Source of the DNA: Diaphorobacter aerolatus
Lineage (GTDB): Bacteria > Pseudomonadota > Gammaproteobacteria > Burkholderiales > Burkholderiaceae_C
Reading direction: 5' to 3'
Length of the DNA stretch: 64,000 nt
Assembly (NCBI RefSeq): GCF_014489535.1
Contig: NZ_CP060783.1
Coordinates: 1,860,001 to 1,924,000, forward strand
Both the position numbers and the translations under genes were made by a program. The notes under the pieces are model-generated. The model did no database searches, was not told where the DNA came from, and saw only the letters and a program-made list of their open reading frames with translations. Every line of letters starts with the position of its first letter. Position 1 is the stretch's first letter. This document shows positions 1 to 9,400 of this stretch, one piece after another.

Positions 1-84
1 CACGGCGTGCGACCCGTGGCCCAGGGCGGATCGCAGCAAGCGCCGGGCTTTCGCTACAACATCACCATGCGCAAGGCGGCATGA
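1..84 (+). CDS. alkB: Probable AlkB-type 2-oxoglutarate/Fe(II) dioxygenase, C-terminal fragment
   Basis: Only the last 27 codons are present; the gene enters from the left edge. The tail starts with His-Gly-Val followed three residues later by Pro-Val and ends with RYNITMRKAA. This resembles the end of AlkB (HG, then a P, then an R-x-N-x-T-x-R motif), where the His is the last iron ligand and the two Arg bind 2-oxoglutarate. AlkB enzymes oxidatively remove alkyl groups from 1-methyladenine and 3-methylcytosine in DNA and RNA. The assignment rests on this short motif alone, so another member of the same superfamily is possible. Confidence 0.6.
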   Translation, partial: HGVRPVAQGGSQQAPGFRYNITMRKAA

Positions 85-288
85 CGACTCGAAAAGCCCT
101 GATGTCTCCCCATTTCAGGTAGGGCTATGGAGGCCAGGGGTTATGGTTGAGCAATATGCGCTAGGATTTTGAGCCGGGATCAACCCATAGCACGCGGCCT
201 GTGGTCACGTGGCGTGGGAATCTTCCAATGGCACGATGACCATTGAAGTCTGCATTCATCTTTTTTCATTATTTGCACAAGGAGTGGC

Positions 289-657
289 GTGCGCGTTCTA
301 TACGTTGAAGACAATCAACAGCTCAGAGAGTCCATCACCATGCTGCTGCAGAGCGAAGGGCGGCTTGTGTCCGCGTGCGTCAACGCCGAGGACGCACTCG
401 CCCTTGATGCCAGCGAGCCCTTCGATCTGGTGATCACCGATGTCACGCTGCCGGGCATGTCGGGGCTGGAGTTCAGTGCGCGCCTGCTGAGCGCCGATGC
501 GGCACGCCAGATCATCGTTTGCAGCGGCTACCAACTGGATCGGGAAATCGGCGAACTCGGCGGCCGCAATGTCCGCACGCTCGTCAAGCCGTTCGGCATC
601 GACGAGCTGGAATCGGTGCTGGATCGGGTTGAGGCATCGCTTTCCAGCGAACGTTGA
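289..657 (+). CDS. Single-domain (CheY-like) response regulator
   Basis: A 122-residue protein that is just a receiver domain: acidic pair E7/D8, phospho-acceptor D51 in the ITDVTLPG motif, switch Ser79 and Lys100 followed by Pro. There is no output domain, so it must act through protein contacts or as a phosphorelay intermediate. The start is GTG at 289, preceded by AAGGAG at 279-284. No histidine kinase is visible in the window. It is convergent with the type I secretion adaptor gene, so a regulatory link to adhesin export is possible but only by proximity. Confidence 0.88.
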   Translation: MRVLYVEDNQQLRESITMLLQSEGRLVSACVNAEDALALDASEPFDLVITDVTLPGMSGLEFSARLLSADAARQIIVCSGYQLDREIGELGGRNVRTLVKPFGIDELESVLDRVEASLSSER

Positions 658-658
658 G

Positions 659-680
659 CGCTCCTGCGGTGGCAGGAGCG
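659..680. other. Stem-loop between convergent genes
   Basis: A perfect 9-bp stem (659-667 with 672-680) and a 4-base loop sit two bases after the stop of the response regulator and before the convergent adaptor gene. There is no T-run on either strand, so it is at best a weak terminator or a transcript-end stabilising structure. Confidence 0.45.
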
Positions 681-705
681 ACACACGGGCACCACGCAGC
701 TCCAG

Positions 706-2067
706 TCACCGCTCCCGCAAGGCCTCGCGTCCCTTGTTGAACGGCTTGATCAAATATTGCATGACCGTCTTGCTGCCGGTAAGAATTTCCACCGACGCAA
801 TCATCCCCGGACTGATCGGGAATACCTTGTCATCCCGTTTGAGGTGATCCGCCTCGGTGCGCAGAAACACGCGGTAGTAGTACTGGTCGCGCTTCACGTC
901 ATCCTGGATGGTGTCCGGCGAAATCGTCACCACCTTGGCGGGCAGGCCGCCGTAGATCGCGTAGTCGTATGCCGTGACCTTTACCGTTGCCGACTGTCCC
1001 GGGCGGATGAAGGCCACGTCGCGCGGCGATATGCGCGCCTCGATCAGCAGCTTCTCGTCGAGCGGAACAATCTCCATGAGCTTGCCATTCGGGGGAATCA
1101 CGCCGCCGACCGTCGTGATCGCGATGTCCTTGACCACGCCGCGCACGGGCGATGTGAAGGTCAGGCGGGTCAGCGCGTCTGCACGCCCGCGCGTCACCTG
1201 CCGCAGCGATTCGATTTCCGCATTGGCCTTGGCCAGTTCCTCCCGCGCCTTCACCAGGTATTGGCTGCGCGCTTCGGCAATGCGCGTCACCAGATCGTTG
1301 GCCTGGCGTTTGAGGCGCAGAACTTCCACATCACTCGCCGCGCCGCGCTGCACCAGCGGTTCGGTCAGCGACAATTCCTTGCGCACCAGCATCAGAGCCT
1401 CCTGAAGGCCCGAGACAGTGCCCGCGAGTGCATCGCGCCGCGAACTGTAGAGCGCGGTTTCGGTTCGCACCAGATCGGCATCGCTGCGAACATCGTCGGG
1501 AAACTTGAGCGGTGTGTCGTTCACCTCGGCGTAGAGACGCGCCGAGGTCGCCTGCGCCGCGCGCATGCGCACGAGGCTTTCCTGCACGGTGGCCTCGCTT
1601 CGGGTGCGATCGAGTTGGGCCAGCACGTCGCCGGCGTTCACGATGTCGCCCTCCTTCACCTTGAGTTCCACGAGAATCCCGCCTTCGAGCGACTGGATGA
1701 TCTGTTCGCGTGAAGACGGGACCACCTTGCCGACGCCAGTGGACACTTCGGAGAGTTCGAAGAGCGTCGCCCACGCTCCGAATGCCAGCAGAAGCAACGC
1801 GACGATCCACACGATCAGGAACGGGAATGGCAGGCCCACACCCTTGCCCGGCGAGTTCACGGGCAACGGCTTGGGCTTGGGCATTCGGGAGCCACCCGTG
1901 GCGCGCCTGGCGCCGCCGACGCTCACCTGCTGGACATTCAGCACCGGCTTTGGCAAGGCCGTGGGCGCCATGGAAGTTTCTGCCGCCTGCCCGGCCACCG
2001 GCACCTGCGTGTCGCCAAGCGCCGGATCGGTACGTTCGTTCGCATTCACCGCGTCATGCCTTGCCAT
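706..2067 (-). CDS. HlyD-family periplasmic adaptor of type I secretion system
   Basis: A 453-residue membrane fusion protein. A Pro-rich cytosolic N-terminus (about 75 residues) is followed by one membrane segment at roughly 79-101, then the barrel-sandwich/biotinyl-lipoyl half motif (GGILVELKVKEGDIVNAGDVL), a long coiled-coil hairpin (about 155-295) and a beta-barrel C-terminal region ending in the HlyD-type VEILTGSKTV segment. This architecture joins an inner-membrane ABC exporter to a TolC-type channel (LapC/HlyD role). Its start overlaps the end of the ABC exporter gene by 14 bp, indicating translational coupling in an operon TolC-ABC-HlyD. Family assignment is firm; adhesin specificity is inferred from the neighbouring giant adhesin gene. 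Confidence 0.93.
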   Translation of the reverse strand: MARHDAVNANERTDPALGDTQVPVAGQAAETSMAPTALPKPVLNVQQVSVGGARRATGGSRMPKPKPLPVNSPGKGVGLPFPFLIVWIVALLLLAFGAWATLFELSEVSTGVGKVVPSSREQIIQSLEGGILVELKVKEGDIVNAGDVLAQLDRTRSEATVQESLVRMRAAQATSARLYAEVNDTPLKFPDDVRSDADLVRTETALYSSRRDALAGTVSGLQEALMLVRKELSLTEPLVQRGAASDVEVLRLKRQANDLVTRIAEARSQYLVKAREELAKANAEIESLRQVTRGRADALTRLTFTSPVRGVVKDIAITTVGGVIPPNGKLMEIVPLDEKLLIEARISPRDVAFIRPGQSATVKVTAYDYAIYGGLPAKVVTISPDTIQDDVKRDQYYYRVFLRTEADHLKRDDKVFPISPGMIASVEILTGSKTVMQYLIKPFNKGREALRER

Positions 2068-4170
2068 TTGCCAGTTCCCCCAGTACGTGCTTCTTCGGGC
2101 CGTCCATCACCACGCGGCCGTTGTCGAGAACGATGATGCGATCCACCCACTGCAACACCTGCATGCGGTGCGTCGCCACGATCAGCGTGCGCGGCGCAAG
2201 CCAGGGCGTGAGCGTGTCGATGACCTGATGCTCGGTCACCTCGTCGAAATGCGCGGTCGGCTCGTCGAGCAGCAGCACCGACGGCTGACGCACGATGGTG
2301 CGCGCGAGCAGCAGGGCCTGACGCTGGCCCCGGAGAGGCCCAGCCCGCCTTCGTGGATCTGCTCGTCAAGCCCTTCCGCACGCCCCTGAACCAGCGCCAG
2401 ACCACCCGACATGCGCAGTGCCTCGATCAACTCGCCGTCGCTAGCCATGGGCCGACCCAGCATCAGGTTCTCGCGGATCGTGCCGTAGAAAAGATTGGCG
2501 TTCTGCGCCAGCAGGCCAACGTCGCGGCGAACGTCCTGTGGGTCGATCAATGACAGATCCCGACCGTCGAGGCTCACCGTGCCAGCGTTGGGTTTGTACA
2601 TGCCGGCGAGGAGTTGCAGCAGCGTGGATTTTCCGGCACCCATGCGGCCCAGCACCGCGATCTTCTCGCCGGGCTTGATGCGCAGGCTGGGCAACTCGAG
2701 CGCGGCGCGCATGGCTTCCTCGGAGTACTGAAAGCGCACGCCCATCGTGCGATATGCGCCCTGCACAAACGGCACGTGCACGCGGCGGCTGTCCTCAGGC
2801 ACATCGACCGGGCGTTCCATGAGCTTGTTCAGCCCGTCGCGCGCCACCTTGGCCTGCTGCCAGCGCGCCAGCAGGCTGGCGATCTGAGCCATCGGCGAGA
2901 TCATGCGCGAGGACAGGATCGAACTGCCAACCAGCGCGCCCGTCGTCATCTCGCCCTTCATCACGAGATAGCAACCCACGAGAAGCACCACGGCATACAC
3001 GACGCCCTGGATTTCCTGGGTCCAGGTCATGAGCATGTTAGTCAAAAAGCGCTGGCGCATGCCGATGTCGGCGGACACCATGTTCACGTGGTTCCAGCGA
3101 TTCTGGAATCGCGGCTCCGCGCGCAGCGTCTTGATGTCGTCGATGCCCTGCACCGCCTCCACCAGCATCGCGTTGCGCAGCGCGGATTCGCGCATGCCGG
3201 CGTTCGCAAGTCTGGCCAGTGGTCGCTGCGCGAGCAGCCCGGGCAAAAGCAATAGCGGCAGTGCGGCCAGCGGAATCCAGACGAGTGAGCCGCCGATCAG
3301 CCAGAGCACTCCAAGAAACAAGAAGAAGAATGGGAGATCGGCAGCCGCGCCGATGGTCGTCGATGTGAACAGTTCACGCACCTGATCGATCTCCCGGACC
3401 TGCGCAATGAAGCTGCCCGTGGATTTTGGCCTCGCGTCATAGCGCAGCCGCAGCGCCCGACCGAAGACCACGTCGGAAATCTGCAGATCGGCGCGCTTGC
3501 CAAGGACGTCGATGATGTAGGTACGGCACAGTCGCATGACGAACTCAAACGCGATGGCCAGCATCACGCCGCCGAACAGCACCCACAGCGTGGACTCCGA
3601 TTGCGAGGGCACGACGCGGTCGTACACCTGCATCGAGAACATCATTCCCGACAGCGCGAGCAGGTTGGCAACGAGCGAGGCAAGCACCACCTCGCCATAG
3701 CGATGCCAGTCCTTGAGCGCTACCCGCCAGAACCAGCTTGGTTTCCACGGCTTGATGTACTCGTCAACCCGTGCGTCGGGCACTTCGGCAAGCGGGCGCA
3801 GCATGGCCGCGCGCACCACCAGCTTCTTGAGCTCAGCGCCATCCATCGCAGTTTGCGCGCCGTGCTCTCCGCTGAACGCAATGCCTACCTGGTTCTGGGC
3901 ATCGACCGTGCTGATCACACCCACCCGGCCATCGACAAACTCCACGACGACCGGCAGTCGCCACGCATCGAGCAGCGATGGGTCAAAGCCGGACAGCCGA
4001 AGACGCAACCCCATCTGGCGGGCCATGATTTCGAGCAGCGTGTCGAGCGGCGTGCCACGCTCCCACGCGAGCGCGGCACGGGCGTTCTCGGCCGAAGCCC
4101 CGATGCCGTAGTGGCGGCCGACCGTCAGCATGGCGTCAAGCCACGCAGCGTACTGTTGAGGTAAATCCAT
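2054..4170 (-). pseudogene. Type I secretion ABC exporter (LapB-like), frameshifted at the LSGGQ motif
   Basis: Read with one repaired base the product is about 705 residues: an N-terminal C39-like domain (about 1-130) lacking the peptidase Cys, an ABC transmembrane domain (about 155-440), and a nucleotide-binding domain with Walker A GRMGAGKST. At CCCC 2328-2331 (GGGG on the coding strand) the frame breaks inside the ABC signature, so the raw reading gives LSGASV instead of LSGGQR and loses Walker B. The missing part is intact in the next frame (LLLDEPTAHFD, then the TH switch histidine). Adding one G restores the whole protein. A degenerate C39-like domain is typical of exporters of RTX and LapA-type proteins. 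The frameshift is probably a sequence error, because adaptor and substrate genes look maintained; a true null mutation cannot be excluded. Confidence 0.9.
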
Positions 4171-4270
4171 CTGTGATCAACTCCTGGGGCGTTCGCCGAG
4201 CGCGCTGCGCACCATGTGGTCTTGTAGAAATGCACCGGCGACAGGTCGTGCATGGTCATCGGCTGCAAAC

Positions 4271-5782
4271 TCACGGAAGCAACTCCATGCCCTGCACGAT
4301 CTTGTTGTTCAGGCCAAAGAATTCACGCAACCGCCCCGTGGCGGAGACATACTCGAGCCGGTATTGCCAGAGGTCGTGAAGCAGCGCCTGCTCGTCGGCC
4401 TCGGCCTGATGGATTTCCTGCTCCGCGTTGAGCAGATCGAGGATGGAGCGCGTGCCCAACTGGTATTGCTCGCGATACAGGTCGCGCACCGAAAGAATGC
4501 TTTGCCTTCGGTACTCCACATCGGCAAGCCGCGCCTGCGCGCCCACCGCCAACTCACGCCACGCACGTGATTGATCGCCAGCCTGCAAGAGAACGGTCTC
4601 GATGCGCTCGCGCGTGGCCGCTTCTTCGGCAGCAGCAGCCTTGATCTGGGCGTCGTTCGCGCCGCCTTGGTACAACGGCACCGAGAAATTCAACTGCAGC
4701 GAATGGTGCACGCCATGGCGCTCATTGGTGCTGGGATTGACCCCCTTCACCGCCTTGTTTCCCGTGGCGTCGAGCGTGATGGTCGGCAGCTTGGCGGCGC
4801 GCGTCGCCGCCAACTGCGCCTTCGCAGCCTGGCGCTCGGCCTGCACGATGATGACGTCCGGAAGGAGCTGGAACTCGGGAGTGGCGCTCGCCCACAGGGT
4901 CTCGTGCTCAAGTCCTGGAAGCACCTCCACCTGGCGCGTTCCCACCTCTCCCACAAACGTTCGCAGCCTTTGCCGCCACTGCGCCAGTTCGGAGGACATC
5001 TGGCCGAGATAGGCCCGAGCGCCCTGCGAGCGCGCCCGCGCCTGAATCGGATCGGCCTTGGTGCTAAGGCCGGCGTTGGCGCGGAGTTCGGCAAGTTCAA
5101 GCACCTTTTCCACCGCGCTGACCTGCCCCTGCGCGATGTCGGTCAACGCCTGGTAACGATGCACCATCAAAGCCGCCTCCGCAGTGCCACGCGAAATCAC
5201 ATCGATCTGTTTGAGCACCACCGCCTGTTGACGCCTCACCAATGCCTGACTGCGCCCGACCTGGCTGTCGACCTTGCCAAAGTCGTAGAGCATCTGCGAG
5301 GCGGACACCGAGGCAATAAGGCTGCTCGCACCGAGACTGCTGGAGTTGCTCGTGCCTGTGCCCATGCCGACGCGCACCTGAGGGTAGTAGCCGGCCTTGG
5401 CGTAGTCCACGCCCGCCGCATGTTGCGCCAGCGTGGAAACCGCATCGGTTATGGAGGGGTGTTGCTGCACCGCCAGTTGCACGGCACGCGCCATGGAAAG
5501 CACACCAGCGGGAGCGCCGTCCTTGGCCAGAACGCGCGGCGCAGGCGCATCCACCTCGGACGCGAGGCGAGACGGAGCCAACCGTTTGTTCTCGGCCGTG
5601 ACGGGTGAACTCGATGCCGGAACGCCGCCTTCGCTCTCGGGTGCGTTGGTCATGCGGCCGATGGCACCTGGCGGTGTCGTCTGTCCAGCCGCTTGTTGCT
5701 GCGCCTGAGCCAAACCCTGAGTCACCACGAACAATATGCCAACCGCCTTACTCCAACGCGACGGACGACACCGCGCATTCAT
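4271..5782 (-). CDS. TolC-family outer-membrane channel of type I secretion system
   Basis: Start chosen at 5782 because the 503-residue product then begins with a signal peptide (basic NARCRPSRWSK, hydrophobic VGILFVVTQGLA, cleavage near AQA-QQ); an in-frame start at 5842 would bury it. Two outer-membrane efflux protein repeats follow, rich in long amphipathic helices (for example SVSASQMLYDFGKVDSQVGR in the first half and the matching NFSVPLYQGGANDAQIKAA in the second), as in TolC and LapE. It supplies the outer-membrane exit for the neighbouring ABC/HlyD pair. A 100-bp gap separates it from the exporter gene, and all three read the same way. It lies downstream of the adhesin gene but behind a strong terminator. 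Confidence 0.92.
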   Translation of the reverse strand: MNARCRPSRWSKAVGILFVVTQGLAQAQQQAAGQTTPPGAIGRMTNAPESEGGVPASSSPVTAENKRLAPSRLASEVDAPAPRVLAKDGAPAGVLSMARAVQLAVQQHPSITDAVSTLAQHAAGVDYAKAGYYPQVRVGMGTGTSNSSSLGASSLIASVSASQMLYDFGKVDSQVGRSQALVRRQQAVVLKQIDVISRGTAEAALMVHRYQALTDIAQGQVSAVEKVLELAELRANAGLSTKADPIQARARSQGARAYLGQMSSELAQWRQRLRTFVGEVGTRQVEVLPGLEHETLWASATPEFQLLPDVIIVQAERQAAKAQLAATRAAKLPTITLDATGNKAVKGVNPSTNERHGVHHSLQLNFSVPLYQGGANDAQIKAAAAEEAATRERIETVLLQAGDQSRAWRELAVGAQARLADVEYRRQSILSVRDLYREQYQLGTRSILDLLNAEQEIHQAEADEQALLHDLWQYRLEYVSATGRLREFFGLNNKIVQGMELLP

Positions 5783-6174
5783 ATTTTCCAATTTGATTTC
5801 CCTAACCTCAAAAAACTCGCTCCAAAGACCGCCTGCTGCCATTGCGGATCGAGGCGGGTTGCATGGCGCACGCGGCTGTGATCGCCATGGCTACTGCAAG
5901 GATTTGCTATCCAAGAGACCGCACGATTTCGTGCAGGACTGGCTTTGTTTGAATTCCCGGAAGACCTCTGGGATCTGGAGAGAAGCAACTGGGTCGCTTT
6001 CAAAAGCACCAACAAGTCATGGGTGGGAAGCCGTCACCTGCGCGGTTTCTACGGAATCCAGTGACCCAATGAAAACGGATTACCGCAGGAAGAATTCAGA
6101 ACTGCCGAGAACCCGCCGTCATTGAATTCACTCAAACACGCACCGTTACTCGCACAGCAAATCGGCATAGACAA
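5783..6174. other. Intergenic region upstream of the secretion operon
   Basis: About 390 bases with no credible coding frame. It presumably holds the promoter of the TolC-ABC-HlyD operon on the minus strand, but no sigma-70 pair stands out by eye. The translation-start region is AT-rich (coding strand ..TTGGAAAATATG). Confidence 0.4.
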
Positions 6175-6208
6175 AACGCACCTTCCGCCAAATCGCAGAA
6201 GGTGCGTT
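6175..6208 (-). terminator. Rho-independent terminator-like hairpin (second)
   Basis: An 11-bp perfect stem (6175-6185 with 6198-6208) and 12-base loop. On the minus strand the stem runs into TTTTG, so it could act as a back-up terminator for adhesin transcripts about 250 bases after the adhesin stop. Confidence 0.6.
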
Positions 6209-6254
6209 GAAATGAACCAGGGCCTGTTCTCCCAACGCGCGGGAATCGCGTTGT

Positions 6255-6348
6255 GCAGTCTTGGGACGGGATGGGATGCAAGGCGCGGGCTCGAAGCAAG
6301 GTAGGTACCTTGCGAGAGACTGCAACGCCGCAGACCGCCCAAGACTGC
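6255..6348. repeat. Nested inverted-repeat element, possibly REP-like
   Basis: Outer 11-bp arms GCAGTCTTGGG (6255-6265) and CCCAAGACTGC (6338-6348) enclose an inner palindrome GCAAGGTA-GG-TACCTTGC (6296-6313). The two nested perfect inverted repeats would fold into a long branched hairpin. It is non-coding and sits between the two terminators. It resembles an extragenic repeat or a structured RNA, but no family is recognised. Confidence 0.5.
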
Positions 6349-6411
6349 GCAGCCCTCCGGGCTTGCGCGACCCCGTGGGTTGGGTGAACAGACTCTAATG
6401 ATTTAGGAGTA

Positions 6412-6447
6412 TGAAAAGTTGGGTCTTGCGCTGACGCAAGACCCAAC
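6412..6447 (-). terminator. Strong rho-independent terminator of the adhesin gene
   Basis: A 13-bp perfect stem (6418-6430 with 6435-6447) with a 4-base loop, followed on the minus strand by TTTTC. It begins about 10 bases after the adhesin stop codon, so adhesin and secretion genes are likely separate transcripts. Confidence 0.88.
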
Positions 6448-6457
6448 CCTTTATTCA

Positions 6458-9400
6458 TCAGACCAGAGAAATCTGATGGTTCGCGAGCAAGGTTGCGAGA
6501 TCGGTATGCACACCCGTCAACGTGACGAGAGCGGTCGGAGAGAACGCATCGCCCGCGCCATCCCGGTCGATGCTCACGACGGTGTTGCCACCGGAATGCG
6601 TGACCGAAAGGTACTGGGCAATGTTGTCTCCCGCATTGATGCTCGCCTCGCCGTTGACGTACTGTGCGGCAAACTTGCCATTCACGGTGGGCGTGTAGCC
6701 GACCAGCAGGTCACTCACGTCGATGCGGTCAGCCATCGACGACGCCTCCCAGTCGCCAACCCTGAAGCCGTTCACCGTGTCGCTGCCGTTGCCGCCGGTC
6801 CCGTCGCTGGCCGACAGCAACTTGAACATCAGAGTGCTGCGACTGTCAGGATGAACTTGGAAGACTTCGTTGCCCACATGACTGACCAGTTGATCGTTCG
6901 CCGCATTGCCACCGACATCAGGCGAGGTCGCAGGCCGCGTTGCAATATGCGAATCAGGCTCCATGTTCGCGCCATCGGCATGCCGCTCGGGGCTCGGGAT
7001 CGCCGTTGCACTGTCACGCGCATTTCCAGGAGCGACGGACGTGACGTCGTCCACCGCGCCCATCCATTTCAGCGGCGCAGCCAGTTCCGTGCCAGTTCGC
7101 GCAGCGCTCGTCAGATGCTGCGGATCTTCAACACCGACAACCTCCGCTTGTGACAGCGGATCAACCAATGGCATTGCCAAAGCTGTCAAGCCAGGTTGAA
7201 CGCCGTATGTGTAGTTAGGGACACCCCACCATGCCCCATTCCCTGCGGCATCAGCAACCAGTACAGCAAATTCATATCGGTGACTCGTATTTGCGATGAA
7301 AGCACTCGCTGGAATCGTAATGCTCCAGTCTCCGTTGCCATGGTTGTCCTTGCTTTCGTAGGTCACACCATTCATAACGACCCTGATTGCATACACAAAT
7401 CCCCCTGCAGGAACACCTGTTATCCGGGTGTCTATGGTGATATTTCCAGTCGCTTCGTAGGCGTGGATATAGTTATCGCTCGTAACCATGGGTGTCGTGT
7501 AGAGAACACTCGTGACGTCAAGGGGTATGGTATCCAGAGTGTATAGATATGGGCTACTTGTTTCACTCGTAATACCGAATGAGTTCACGGCAACAGCCGT
7601 CAACGAATGGTTGCCCTCCCCCACTATTGCGGTCGCTACCTGGTAGCTCCAGACACCATCGGCGCCGGCCACCGCACTGCCGATCAGCTTGCCATTGTCA
7701 TATATCCGCACGGTATCGCCTGCGCCCGCATGACCGGAGATGTATGGTTTGGCGTCATTGGTGATCCCACCGTTGGGAATGATGCCTTGCAGTATTCCCA
7801 CATCGTCATATATGAAGTCGATATGCGGCGCATCGGGCACCGGTATTATCAGGAGACTGATCGGGTAAAGATTCGAGGCTGCACTTTCCTGCCCCGCTCC
7901 ATCTGTCGCCGTCGCAGTGAAATTGTGAATACTTTCGACGCCGGCTATCGTCATGAATGGGCCAACCGTCAGGCTCCATGTACCGTCGCTGTTGGTGATC
8001 GTCGTTGTTCCCACCTTCGTTCCGTTGTCGTAGATCGAAATGACAGTGCCGGGTGTCCCCGTCCCGCTCAGAGTCGGCGTGGTGTCGTCGGTCTTGGCTC
8101 CAGGTTGGACAATGCCCTGAACAGCTCCCACGTCATCCATCACCTTCACGATGATGGGTGCTGCCGGGACGGCGAGCAAATCGAAATGGATCGGTGTACC
8201 AAGCGGTCCCAGGTTGCCAGCCGCATCCACCGGCTGTGCTTGCCAACTGTGTGGCCCAACTGACAATGGCAGGCTCGGCTCAAAGCTCCAAGTGCCGTCG
8301 GCACGCACATCGGCCACTCCGATCATCACTCCGTTGTCGAACACTCGCACGGTCGAGACGTCTGAAGGGTCTGCCTTTCCGCTGAAGGTGGGCTTGCCGT
8401 CATCAGTCTGTCCTCCGGTCTTGATCTCGCCCGTCACAGCGCCGTAGTCATCCCACAGCAGCACGCCGCTCAAGCTATTTCCAGCCGGGGCGTCGGTGTC
8501 GACCGCATAGCCTTGATTGGTCGTCTTGTCGGCCGGGTTGCCCGCCGCATCGGTCAGTGTGGCGGTGACTTGCAGCGTGCGGTCAGCATCGGCCACAAGC
8601 TCCGAGCCCTGCACCTGCACGCTCCAGCCCGTGCCGTTCAACGTGGCCGTGTAGTGGTTGCCGTTCAGGCTCACCACCACCGTGGTGCTTGCAGCGTCCG
8701 CCGGAACACCCGTGATCGTGCCCGTCAAGGTGACCATGCCCTGCGCCTCGACCGCGTTCACCACCCCGTCCGCCGTCACCGGGTCCACGTGGATGACCAC
8801 GTTGCTCATGTCCGGTGCCGTGGTGTCCAGCTGCACGCTGAAGGGCGCGCTTGCTGCGCTCTCGTTGCCTGCCGCATCCACCGTGGTGGCTGTGAAGACG
8901 TGTTCGCCATCCGAGGTGAGCTGGTGTGCCTCGTCCAGTGTGTACGACCAGGTGCCGTCGGGGCGCACGTTCGTCTTGCCCACAAGCAGGCCGTCCACAT
9001 AGATGTTCACCCGCTCGCCTGCCGTGCCCGTGCCGATCAGCGTCGGCGTCGTGTCGTCCGTGACATCCCCGCTCGCTAGGTTGCCCTGCCTGTCGCCCAC
9101 GTCATCAATGCCCTTGCCGATGACGGGGGCCGGCGAGGCGGTCGTGTCCACCGTGACCGTATAGTCCTGCGTCACCGTGTGGTTGGCCGCGTTCGTTGCC
9201 TGCACGCTATAGGTGTGCTGGCCGTCGCTCTGGTCTGCGAGCGTGATGCTCCAGTGGCCTGCCGCGTCCGCCGTGGTCGTGCCCACCAGGGTTGCGCCGT
9301 CATAGATCGCAACGCTGGCGCCCGCCGTCGCCGTGCCCACGAACGTGGGGGTGGCGTCGTTGGTGAGTCCTCCATCGGCAATCAGCTCCAGCGCCGCCTG

